The translations under genes and the position numbers were made by a program. Under the pieces are notes generated by a model. That model made no database searches. It worked only from the letters and a program-made list of their open reading frames with translations, and had not been told where the DNA came from. From assembly GCA_045126215.1 (NCBI GenBank), contig JBGVOD010000013.1, forward strand, positions 1 to 64,000: 64,000 bases of DNA, in the 5' to 3' direction. Positions within the stretch are counted from its first letter, which is position 1; every line of letters begins with the position of its first letter. Positions 45,401-52,805 of this stretch are shown here, piece after piece. The DNA comes from SVEL01 sp045126215 (GTDB lineage: Bacteria; Bacillota; Clostridia; Lachnospirales; Lachnospiraceae).

Positions 45401-47851
45401 TGCAATAACAGTTGAACCATTCAAAAGTTCCACTTTATATAAATGTCCAAATTCAGCTTCTACATTTCCACATTTTTCAATATCTGCTACAACAACTGAT
45501 ATGTCCACACTATCTTTTGCATATACACCACGAGAAGCTATTGTCGCATTATTTGAAAAACCAAACTGTTCTATTGTTGGCGCAGAAGTGTCTACCCCGA
45601 AGTACTCTCTTTGGCATATCTCTGTCGAACCTTGATATAATATAATTATATGCTCCACATCAGAGCCTCTTGTAGATTCATTACACATTATATCATAGCT
45701 TGTTCTGCCATCTTGAAACTTTATTGATGCCTCAAGTGCTGACTTAACATTAAGTGTAACTTTATCATTAACTGCCCATCTGTTTCCATCGGCACCTTCT
45801 ACAATATCTCCTTCTTCTATATCATAAAATCTACTTGTCTGTTTAACTCCGATTATTTTAACTTTCACAAATCTATCATCAAAATAAAAGTTCCTTGCAT
45901 CTGTAGGATCATTTGGTACAAGATGAATCCGATATGTAATATCCTTATTTCTATTAATTATATTTGGATTTGTAATCTTATAATTATCTGTGCCGTCAAA
46001 TGTAACTGCATCATATCCTACAACAGAAACAGTAGCCCTGCAACTTATTTCACGTCCATTTGTATCATATCCTTTTACTTCAAATGGCAAAACAAATCCC
46101 GTTCCGTTTCCATCCTCGTCATATATAAACGCACTACTATCTTCTCTTATCTCTATTGTATGTGCTGTATCCCATTCTACATCTGCATTATTTTCATCTT
46201 TTGTAAATACTTTTGTGTTTCCTTTAGATGTTGCAATTTTTATCTGATATGTATCAGAAAGTGTGTTTAACCAGATATATCCGTCTTTTGGCGTTGCAGT
46301 AATAGTAACCGTAGCACATTCATCACCTTCATTTGCTTTATGTATAGTCACAGTTCCATTTGTATTATCAACATTTCCTGCTGTGTTAACAACAGACACT
46401 GTGTCCTTATCAACAGAATATGAAATATCATATTTGTCTTCATATCCGCTCTCAACACTTCCAATTACTTTAAATGTTTTACCTATATCATTGCCAATTA
46501 CAAAGTTATACTGATGTCCACTATCTACCCTAATTGTCGTTCCATCTGAATTAACCTCTTGAAGTGATAATGTGCATATTGCAGGATAAACTTTTAAAAT
46601 GTATTCTGCAGTGTTAGATGTTCTCCTACATATGGCTGTCACTTTACATGATACATAATTGTCATTGTAATTTACACCTTTTACAGTAACTTTTCCATCA
46701 GAAGCTATTTCAAAATAATCACCCAGTACTTTACCTTGTGGAATATAATCAGCACTAATAGAATATTCTATATCATCCTTGTATACATCATCCATCATTT
46801 CAAGTTTTAATGTATAAGGAGTTTCAACCGCATCATAAGATGAATAGGTCTTTGTAACAGTTGTTATCCTGCCACTACCTTCCTCAACATCATATACCTC
46901 TCCTGATTGAGCTGTATTACAAAATGTAAAAAATCCCATATTTGAATTTCTAACTTCAAAGCAAAAGCTCTTTTCTTTTAAAAACCTTGCGCAAGGTCCC
47001 TCTACATAATTTCCAGAATCTGCTGGCTCCTCAACCAGATCCACCAATTGTAATTTTATCTCTTTTTTTCCAACCCCAGAATAATTAAGCTGCTTGCATA
47101 GATTTGTATTATCGCCTTCTATGCTATTTTCCCCACTTACATCTACAAGCTCACAATCAACAAGCACACAATCATATTGAGTTCCATTTACTATATTTTT
47201 GTACTCTGTATTTCCAAAAGAATACTCAAGCTTGTAGTTTGATAAATAACCACAATCAACATTTGGACGAAATACATAGTTCAATTTATTTAATTGGCCA
47301 TCTGTCATTCCCGGATCATAATATGATGTGGTAATCTTTTTGTTACCATTTTCAACAGAATAATTTCCATCATCCGAAAAATTAAAATCCCAGTCAAGTC
47401 CATTTTTCAATTCAAGTGTAAGTGTATAATTAGATGTACCATTTGACAATGCTATATCTTCTGATGATGCTATTATACTATTTTCTGGATTGTCATTATC
47501 ACTTTTAATAACATACTTAGCTCTTATCTTGACATTTTCGAGAGAATCCCTATCGCTTATATCTATGGTATATTCTTCATTTTCGCCTGACGGATCTGTA
47601 ATCTTGATCTTGTCGATAGGTGTCTCTTGTTCCCTTCCATCTGCTTCAGATACAAAGAAAAATTGAACTTTTGGATCACCCTCTGTAGCTGAATCTGTTA
47701 CTGTATCACCTCTTGCATCAACTAACTCCACGGTAATCGCTGTAAGTGGTGTATCTGCATATATATTATTTACAGGTAACAGATACACAATAAATACAAA
47801 AGCCATTAAAGCTGCAATTATTCTTTTGTATTTAAATAGATGTTTAATCAT
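42434..47851 (-). CDS. Giant exported Ig-like repeat protein with C-terminal membrane anchor
   Basis: The 1805-residue protein has an N-terminal signal peptide ending near IYA (residue 33), about a dozen beta-sandwich repeats of 90-110 residues, many with the pattern VTDxAGN/DAAGNxS and FxIDxTxP linkers typical of bacterial Ig-like domains, and a C-terminal membrane helix (about 1780-1800) followed by KKRKR. There is no LPxTG motif. It probably stands on the cell surface as a long rod, perhaps an adhesin. It opens a minus-strand operon with FHA, PP2C, kinase and the Thr-repeat membrane protein. Whether its short inner tail contacts them is unknown. Confidence 0.85.
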   Translation of the reverse strand: MIKHLFKYKRIIAALMAFVFIVYLLPVNNIYADTPLTAITVELVDARGDTVTDSATEGDPKVQFFFVSEADGREQETPIDKIKITDPSGENEEYTIDISDRDSLENVKIRAKYVIKSDNDNPENSIIASSEDIALSNGTSNYTLTLELKNGLDWDFNFSDDGNYSVENGNKKITTSYYDPGMTDGQLNKLNYVFRPNVDCGYLSNYKLEYSFGNTEYKNIVNGTQYDCVLVDCELVDVSGENSIEGDNTNLCKQLNYSGVGKKEIKLQLVDLVEEPADSGNYVEGPCARFLKEKSFCFEVRNSNMGFFTFCNTAQSGEVYDVEEGSGRITTVTKTYSSYDAVETPYTLKLEMMDDVYKDDIEYSISADYIPQGKVLGDYFEIASDGKVTVKGVNYNDNYVSCKVTAICRRTSNTAEYILKVYPAICTLSLQEVNSDGTTIRVDSGHQYNFVIGNDIGKTFKVIGSVESGYEDKYDISYSVDKDTVSVVNTAGNVDNTNGTVTIHKANEGDECATVTITATPKDGYIWLNTLSDTYQIKIATSKGNTKVFTKDENNADVEWDTAHTIEIREDSSAFIYDEDGNGTGFVLPFEVKGYDTNGREISCRATVSVVGYDAVTFDGTDNYKITNPNIINRNKDITYRIHLVPNDPTDARNFYFDDRFVKVKIIGVKQTSRFYDIEEGDIVEGADGNRWAVNDKVTLNVKSALEASIKFQDGRTSYDIMCNESTRGSDVEHIIILYQGSTEICQREYFGVDTSAPTIEQFGFSNNATIASRGVYAKDSVDISVVVADIEKCGNVEAEFGHLYKVELLNGSTVIAVKTVDEFQSDKRQSLTFTIDKDTYANQALDLRIKVTDRAGRVTIKSLADIKDDDVLENNLFIIDTLKPVITKSIIKSSETVNKDISGKDVYSDDVSVKFDLTDLDSFNVGSGIKKCSVVINGRYSDAYSKEYSVPVGSDSITVDTSGNVTSDGSVTIEVIAYDYLDNPSDVKTVTVYIDKVSPDVNVDKIITEGNTNFYTIGNYFNNNIQLVLNCRDNLSAISKAELHIDNTTYYGVIDNSKVSFNLPVGIKGNATVYIWDEFNNCRTMNLSEIKNMNNSKAFESDYIHIDNRIDDFKINTETNPDGNQKWYNKEVIFKVHIEDDKINPSGLREIKSYINDVEITDNRVTLNTRTCHSYDLQVKLDNNMIDSLIREDGSYTLYVVATDNAGNVKSDTKKVYVDKVAPVINSVTGVNNGSFNTGVVNIYASVSEKHFNENGNKTYAEVTRVLDNEITIFTLDAEKAVSNRNTSRFVFSEDGTYKVTICSVDAAGNKTVAPEITFSIDNTLPLCSVTGISDNAFYLDSASMALTITESNYENCKINVNAIRELNGQTFEVPIDIFIASRKVDTYTKLFNEEGEYTVTVNAVDAAGNVSATQTIRFTIDISKPMVTISNVKENTAYANGVTPVITFIDNYYDSYRLKLVKTGVYFGSDVTFTSNLKNTDVTNLVTKTIDLNSKGGTITIEQFPDEQEYDGVYTLTIWVTDKAGRETESSVTFSINRYGSVYSLDNSLYELNNKVISEIDNNFKIREYNATEVLLDSIKVDITRDGTPIIGANVNIDRVAVNSDSESGWYEYIYTIDKSNFDLDGIYVIEVTSTDAAGNRSQSLSYDGLKIEFAIDRTKPDIVSVSGLEDINYKAEKITFDYEVFDAIGLKQVKVYVNNNVVQVVDKFEDVTSYKGTASIDEGTSQRVRIEVTDLAGNVIDSDKEEDIASGKIADFNREVTISTNFFVIWYSNKLFFYLSIGGVIAFIGAVTILIVLKKRKR

Positions 47852-47860
47852 ATTTCCTCC

Positions 47861-48346
47861 TTATAACACCATATTTATCTTTCTCTCTGTAAATTTATAT
47901 GGTGTCATCTTTACTCCTGCTGCCATAAGCATTTTCTTTGATGCAATAACGCTAGGTGTATCTTTGTATTTATCGCAGCTATACACTATTTCTTTTATTC
48001 CGCACTGAATAATCGCCTTTGCACATTCATTACAAGGAAAAAGTGTAACGTATATTTTGCAGTTTTCAAGACTACCACCTCTATAATTAAGAATAGCATT
48101 CAGCTCACTATGAGTAGAATAAAAATACTTATTTTCTAGTGGTTCTCCTTCTCTTGACCATGGAAAATCATCATCACTGCATCCTATAGGAAATCCATTA
48201 TAGCCCATAGACAATATCTTGTTGTCAGGGCTTACAATGCATGCTCCCACCTGGGTTCCCGGGTCTTTTGATCTCATAGCTGAAAGCATAGCTACACCCA
48301 TGAAATATTCGTCCCATGATATATAGTCCAATCTTTTTCCTGTCAT
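47861..48346 (-). CDS. dCMP deaminase (ComEB-like)
   Basis: The 161-residue cytidine/deoxycytidylate deaminase family enzyme has the zinc site HSELNA (79-84) and PCNEC (104-108) and the N-terminal SWDEYFMGVA and FPIGCSDDDFPW of the dCMP-deaminase group. It turns dCMP into dUMP for thymidylate synthesis. It starts 12 bp after rpiB and ends 10 bp before the Ig protein gene. Confidence 0.9.
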   Translation of the reverse strand: MTGKRLDYISWDEYFMGVAMLSAMRSKDPGTQVGACIVSPDNKILSMGYNGFPIGCSDDDFPWSREGEPLENKYFYSTHSELNAILNYRGGSLENCKIYVTLFPCNECAKAIIQCGIKEIVYSCDKYKDTPSVIASKKMLMAAGVKMTPYKFTERKINMVL

Positions 48347-48358
48347 AATAATTCCTTT

Positions 48359-48787
48359 CTAGTCTTCCAGCTGAGAAATTCTTCTAACGTGTCTTTCCTC
48401 ATTTGAAAACTCTGTATCCAAGAATGTATCAACAATTTTTAATGCAAGACCTGGTCCAACAACTCTTCCTCCAAGAGCAAGAATATTTGCATCATTATGA
48501 AGTCTTGTTGCCTCAGCCATAAAACAATCTGTACAAAGAGCCGCTCTAATGCCCTTAACCTTATTTGCAGCTATTGAAATACCAATACCTGTTCCACAGA
48601 TAAGAATACCTCTTTCACATTCGCCATCAGCTACAGCATGTGCCACAGCTTTACCATATTCCGGATAATCAACACTCGCCTCTGAATAGCATCCAAAGTC
48701 CTTGTATTCGAGATTTCTCTCGTCTAAATGTTTCATAATCTCCTTTTTTAAAGCGTATCCACCCTGGTCACATCCAATTGCTATCAT
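48359..48787 (-). CDS. rpiB: Ribose-5-phosphate isomerase B
   Basis: The 142-residue RpiB-type isomerase of the pentose phosphate pathway has GCDQGGYALKKEI at the N-terminus and CGTGIGISIAANKVKGIRAAL around the active site. The ATG at 48785-48787 has GGAGG eight bases upstream; that GGAGG overlaps an earlier ATG. It follows sua5 and an LMW-phosphatase-like gene, the order of ywlC-ywlE-ywlF in Bacillus. Confidence 0.95.
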   Translation of the reverse strand: MIAIGCDQGGYALKKEIMKHLDERNLEYKDFGCYSEASVDYPEYGKAVAHAVADGECERGILICGTGIGISIAANKVKGIRAALCTDCFMAEATRLHNDANILALGGRVVGPGLALKIVDTFLDTEFSNEERHVRRISQLED

Positions 48788-48807
48788 TTCTTTGTCCTCC
48801 ATATATT

Positions 48808-49275
48808 TTAATTATTGATTTTTTCGCCACTTAGGGAATTTATCCTGTCAATGACATCATCTATTAATGAATCCATCTTCAGAAAATGGTCATTATATTC
48901 TTCAACCGATTTTCCATATGGAACTTCAACATCTCCACTTCCCCCTACAAATTCCTTTATAGAATAGACATTTACTGCATTGACATATGTATCATATATC
49001 TTTTTCTTAATTCTTTCAGTCATAACTAATACTAAAACGTCTACTCCAAAATCTTCTGCTGAAATCTGTGTCGCAGTATGTCTTAAAAGATTTAGTCCAT
49101 TATTTTTTGCGACCTCTACACCCTTCGCATTAGCTGGTTCAGGAAACAACACAACCATTCCTCTTGACTCAACAACTACATCTTTATTCTTTATCTTTCG
49201 TTTTAAAATAGTAGCCGCAACTGGTGATCTGTATGTATCATCCTGACTCACAAAAATAATCTTATTATATCTCAT
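48808..49275 (-). CDS. Low-molecular-weight phosphatase-fold protein lacking the catalytic cysteine
   Basis: The 155-residue protein matches the LMW protein-tyrosine/arginine phosphatase fold in length and order but not in active site. The P-loop should read CxGNxxRS; here it is VSQDDTYRSP, with Ser10 in place of the nucleophile Cys. The C-terminal DP acid motif is also changed, to VEVPYGKSVEEY. Arg16 and the fold-defining segments remain. It sits exactly where YwlE-type arginine phosphatase lies in Bacillus, so it is probably a catalytically silent relative. Confidence 0.85.
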   Translation of the reverse strand: MRYNKIIFVSQDDTYRSPVAATILKRKIKNKDVVVESRGMVVLFPEPANAKGVEVAKNNGLNLLRHTATQISAEDFGVDVLVLVMTERIKKKIYDTYVNAVNVYSIKEFVGGSGDVEVPYGKSVEEYNDHFLKMDSLIDDVIDRINSLSGEKINN

Positions 49276-49276
49276 T

Positions 49277-50344
49277 TTACCCCACCTGTATCAATTTGTA
49301 TCCTGCTGCCTTTATAAGTCTGTTCATTATTGCATATCCGAATTCATCATCATAAAATGTTTCCGAAAGAATAATCTCTATATCTGTACTGTCAAAATCT
49401 CTCAGTACTCCATATAGTCTTTTCGCTATTGTCTCTTCATGACATCTTTCTCCTATAGAGACTACATAATCTGCTGTGTATTTATCTACTGTCTCATCAG
49501 TAGCAATTATACCAACCTTTATTCCCTTCTCCATATTTTCTTTTGCAAATCTATTTATTGTATCGACAACCTTTGAAATATCTCCCTCGAACATTGTCAA
49601 ATCTGCTTTTGGAGCATAATGTCTGTATTTCATTCCAGGAGCTTTTGGTTTATAGTCGCCTGAAATACCCTCTTTTGTTTTTGCATTTACAACTTTATCT
49701 TCTGATATTTCTCCAATTACCTCTTCAATCATAGCCTTTGTAATATAACCCGGTCGAAGAAGCATCGGTATGTCCGTTGTCATATCTATAATTGTCGACT
49801 CAATACCTATTCCTACTTCGCCACCATCCAATATCATATCTATCTTTCCATCAAGATCCTCAATAACATGAGATGCTTTCGTTGGGCTTGGTCTTCCCGA
49901 TGTATTTGCACTAGGTGCTGCTATTGGAACTCCTGCAGCTTTAATCATTTCAAGTGCAACTTTGTGATTCGGCATTCTGACTGCAACAGTATCTAAACCT
50001 CCCGTGGTTTCATAAGGTACTGTATCCTTCTTTTTAAATACCATTGTAAGAGGTCCCGGCCAGTATCTTTTCATCATCAAAACTGCCTTTTTCGGTACAA
50101 AAGACGCAACTTCATATAATGAATCCTCATCCGCAATATGAACAATCAATGGATTGTCAGAAGGTCTTCCCTTTGCTGCATATATTTTCCCTGATGCATT
50201 TTTGTCATATGCATTTCCTCCAAGACCATATACTGTCTCAGTAGGAAATGCAACGAGTCCACCATTCTTTAATATATTACCAGCCTCTGTCAAATATTCA
50301 CTTTTTATGTCTGATTCATTACATACTCGCAAAAGAGTTTTCAT
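49277..50344 (-). CDS. ywlC: L-threonylcarbamoyladenylate synthase (Sua5/YrdC/YwlC)
   Basis: The 355-residue protein joins an N-terminal YrdC domain (FPTETVYGLGGNA, the SxTxN region in APSANTSGRPSP) with a C-terminal Sua5 domain beginning near residue 240. It makes threonylcarbamoyl-AMP from threonine, bicarbonate and ATP for the t6A37 modification of ANN-decoding tRNAs. It follows the TPR/P-loop gene by 65 bp and precedes the LMW-phosphatase-like gene by one base. Confidence 0.95.
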   Translation of the reverse strand: MKTLLRVCNESDIKSEYLTEAGNILKNGGLVAFPTETVYGLGGNAYDKNASGKIYAAKGRPSDNPLIVHIADEDSLYEVASFVPKKAVLMMKRYWPGPLTMVFKKKDTVPYETTGGLDTVAVRMPNHKVALEMIKAAGVPIAAPSANTSGRPSPTKASHVIEDLDGKIDMILDGGEVGIGIESTIIDMTTDIPMLLRPGYITKAMIEEVIGEISEDKVVNAKTKEGISGDYKPKAPGMKYRHYAPKADLTMFEGDISKVVDTINRFAKENMEKGIKVGIIATDETVDKYTADYVVSIGERCHEETIAKRLYGVLRDFDSTDIEIILSETFYDDEFGYAIMNRLIKAAGYKLIQVG

Positions 50345-50409
50345 TACAAATACCAGTCCTTCTATTCAGTCTTAAGTGACGCCTCTGTTTTCTTGCTACA
50401 TAGTCTGCG

Positions 50410-52764
50410 TCAAATCATAAAATCGTCTTCTGTAAGCACATTCATTTCTTTATCTTTCTTCTTGAATAAAGACTTGAACATTTTTCCAAGTGACTTACTT
50501 TCTGCATTTTCAATTGCAATATCAATAATCTGTTCTACATGATTCTTATGAATTACAAGTGTAATAGTATATAACTGATCTATCTTTGCGTGCAATGCCA
50601 AAAGTCCCATTTCATCAATAGTATATCCCTGACTTTCTGCATATTCCACAGCTACCTTTGCCCAGTCTTTTACCTTATTGTGTTTAAGTTTAATCATATT
50701 GTCAAATTTTTCAAGAATCTCTGTATTTTTTTCAAAGAATTTATCTGAAAGAGATCTTTCATCTTCAAATACGACTATTCTCTTAGTCTCTGACTTGTCA
50801 AACATTTCCATTATTTCAACAAACAAGCCCGGTTCAATTGATGCAGCCTTTTCAATAATAACATCACATGTATCTAATTTCTGCAAAAAGCCTCTTATGT
50901 TTTTCCCGTTAAGACTTACTCCGTTTACCTTTGCAACTTTATAGTTATTTCTGCTTCTTATAGTACTTACAAGCTTAATTATGTCCATTGCAAGAGTAGT
51001 CTTTCCACTCTTTACATCCCCCATAATATAGAGAAAATCATTTGTTTCGTTATTATTCTTAAGCATATTCTGGAACACTTTAATAACCTGCTTATCAAGT
51101 CCTTCAACCCCTGAATAATGGTCAAGAAATTCCCTAAGTAATTTTTTTGATTCCTCTGCAGTGATCTGCCTTGGCTCCTTGTGTTCCTCTTCTTCATTTA
51201 TATCCTCTGCTGTGCTATCGTCAACATCAGTTTCCTCTTCTGATAATTCTTCTGATGACTCCTCCTCAGTAGCTGACTCAGTGTCTTCTTCAACCGGTTC
51301 TTCTGTAGAAGAAATTACATCATCTTCTATAGATTCAACTGCATCATTCTCTCCCTCTTCTTGTTTATCATCTGCACCATCAGATGTAAATGCAACTGAT
51401 GCCATATCGTCTTTTGCATTCTTTAATTCCTGCTCAAGAATTGCTGCAATTGAGCTTGCAATTGCTAAATCAACTGTCTTATCCAGATCATTAAGTTCCT
51501 CTTCTGTAACCATATTCTCTTCAGCTTCAAGTCTTTCGTTTTCGCTTCTTTCAAGAAGGAAATCATCGATTGACTCTTCCCTAAAGTCACCTGATACAGC
51601 CACTTCGCCCTCCTCAATATCTATCAATTCTTCGACTTCATCTTCTTCAGATATTACTTCTTTGGCTGTCATACTTTCTGCTATGATGTCAGCAAAGGTT
51701 TCAAAATCCGTCTTTTCTTCCGGTTCCTTGTACATACCATTTAGAATTTCTTCAAGTGTTACCTGTCCCTCTATCTGGTCATCTGTTTTCTCAGAAGTCT
51801 CTGCCTCAGAAGTTTCTTCTTCTGAAATTTCTTCTTCTGAAGTTTCTTCTTCAACACTTCCTTCTGATTCTACGTCATTATACAAATCATTTTCTTCAAT
51901 ATTTTCATCTGATTTACCAGAAATCACTACCTCTTTAGTCTTTTCTGGTTCTTCATCATCATGTGAATCATTTTCTACTAATGTGTTATTATCTTCTACT
52001 TCATCAGCAATTCTGTCACTCTTATCTTTTCCTTCTGACAAAAGTTCAACCATACTTCTTGCAATCTCAGCCTGAATATTATAAGTATCATATTTATTGT
52101 CAACAGATACTTCCTTAACCTTTATATCTTCAACATTTATTCCTTCTCTTTCAGACCATCTCTGGTCATATTTTTCCTGCTGACTCTTGGTAAGCGGCTC
52201 ATAATTCATTTTAAGCTCCATTGCCTTATCTACATACTTACCTTCGCTGAACCATAGGATAATCGTATCACACATCTCTACACACTTTTTCTTATCCCCA
52301 GCTTTTTCATATAATGTTGCAAGTTCATATGCCCATCTGTCATCCATATCATCATCAATATACTTCTCTAATATTGCAATCTGTTTCTCAACAGGGTCAT
52401 TTTGAAGCTTTGATATATCATATTGGAGAATATATCTGCTGGCATCTCTTGGGGCAGCATCCACAAAGTCTGCATAGTAATCCATAGCATCTTCCAAGTC
52501 TTTTCTCTTTACACTTACACGGGTAAGTCTAAATGCTATCTGACGACCAAGCTGATTTCTTTCATAAGCCATTACAAGAATATCCCTAGCCTTATCATAT
52601 TCACCAATAGTTTCATATACATCTGCAACTGTTATCAGCAAAGCCGTATTCTTAACCTTACTAAAATCAATAGTATCAGCTATCCTTGCAGCATCTTTAA
52701 ACTCTCTTTTTCTAATAAGCTTCTTAACCTGTTCAGTTTTAATGTTTATTTCGTACTTATCCAC
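50410..52764 (-). CDS. TPR protein with long acidic spacer and C-terminal P-loop ATPase domain
   Basis: The 784-residue protein has an N-terminal TPR-like repeat region (about 1-220), a long acidic Glu/Ser/Thr-rich stretch (about 230-545) including EETSEEEISEEETSE, and a C-terminal AAA-type domain beginning near 550 with Walker A GDVKSGKTT (about 580) and a Walker-B-like RIVVFEDE. The domain's upstream helices (LLREFLDHYSGVEGLDK) resemble CbxX/AAA modules used by some secretion-linked ATPases. It lies 41 bp after JetC, where a Wadjet JetD might be expected, and is probably cotranscribed with jetABC. No known Jet accessory matches. Confidence 0.7.
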   Translation of the reverse strand: MDKYEINIKTEQVKKLIRKREFKDAARIADTIDFSKVKNTALLITVADVYETIGEYDKARDILVMAYERNQLGRQIAFRLTRVSVKRKDLEDAMDYYADFVDAAPRDASRYILQYDISKLQNDPVEKQIAILEKYIDDDMDDRWAYELATLYEKAGDKKKCVEMCDTIILWFSEGKYVDKAMELKMNYEPLTKSQQEKYDQRWSEREGINVEDIKVKEVSVDNKYDTYNIQAEIARSMVELLSEGKDKSDRIADEVEDNNTLVENDSHDDEEPEKTKEVVISGKSDENIEENDLYNDVESEGSVEEETSEEEISEEETSEAETSEKTDDQIEGQVTLEEILNGMYKEPEEKTDFETFADIIAESMTAKEVISEEDEVEELIDIEEGEVAVSGDFREESIDDFLLERSENERLEAEENMVTEEELNDLDKTVDLAIASSIAAILEQELKNAKDDMASVAFTSDGADDKQEEGENDAVESIEDDVISSTEEPVEEDTESATEEESSEELSEEETDVDDSTAEDINEEEEHKEPRQITAEESKKLLREFLDHYSGVEGLDKQVIKVFQNMLKNNNETNDFLYIMGDVKSGKTTLAMDIIKLVSTIRSRNNYKVAKVNGVSLNGKNIRGFLQKLDTCDVIIEKAASIEPGLFVEIMEMFDKSETKRIVVFEDERSLSDKFFEKNTEILEKFDNMIKLKHNKVKDWAKVAVEYAESQGYTIDEMGLLALHAKIDQLYTITLVIHKNHVEQIIDIAIENAESKSLGKMFKSLFKKKDKEMNVLTEDDFMI

Positions 52765-52805
52765 TTTCGTACCAACCTTTCAACCTAATCTTACAGTTTA
52801 CACTT

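Noticed and set aside
51161..52075. A Ser-rich plus-strand frame of about 300 codons opposite the acidic spacer of the TPR/P-loop gene
   Set aside because: It is the complement of Glu-rich codons; no ribosome site or family marks, and the minus frame has clear domains at both ends.
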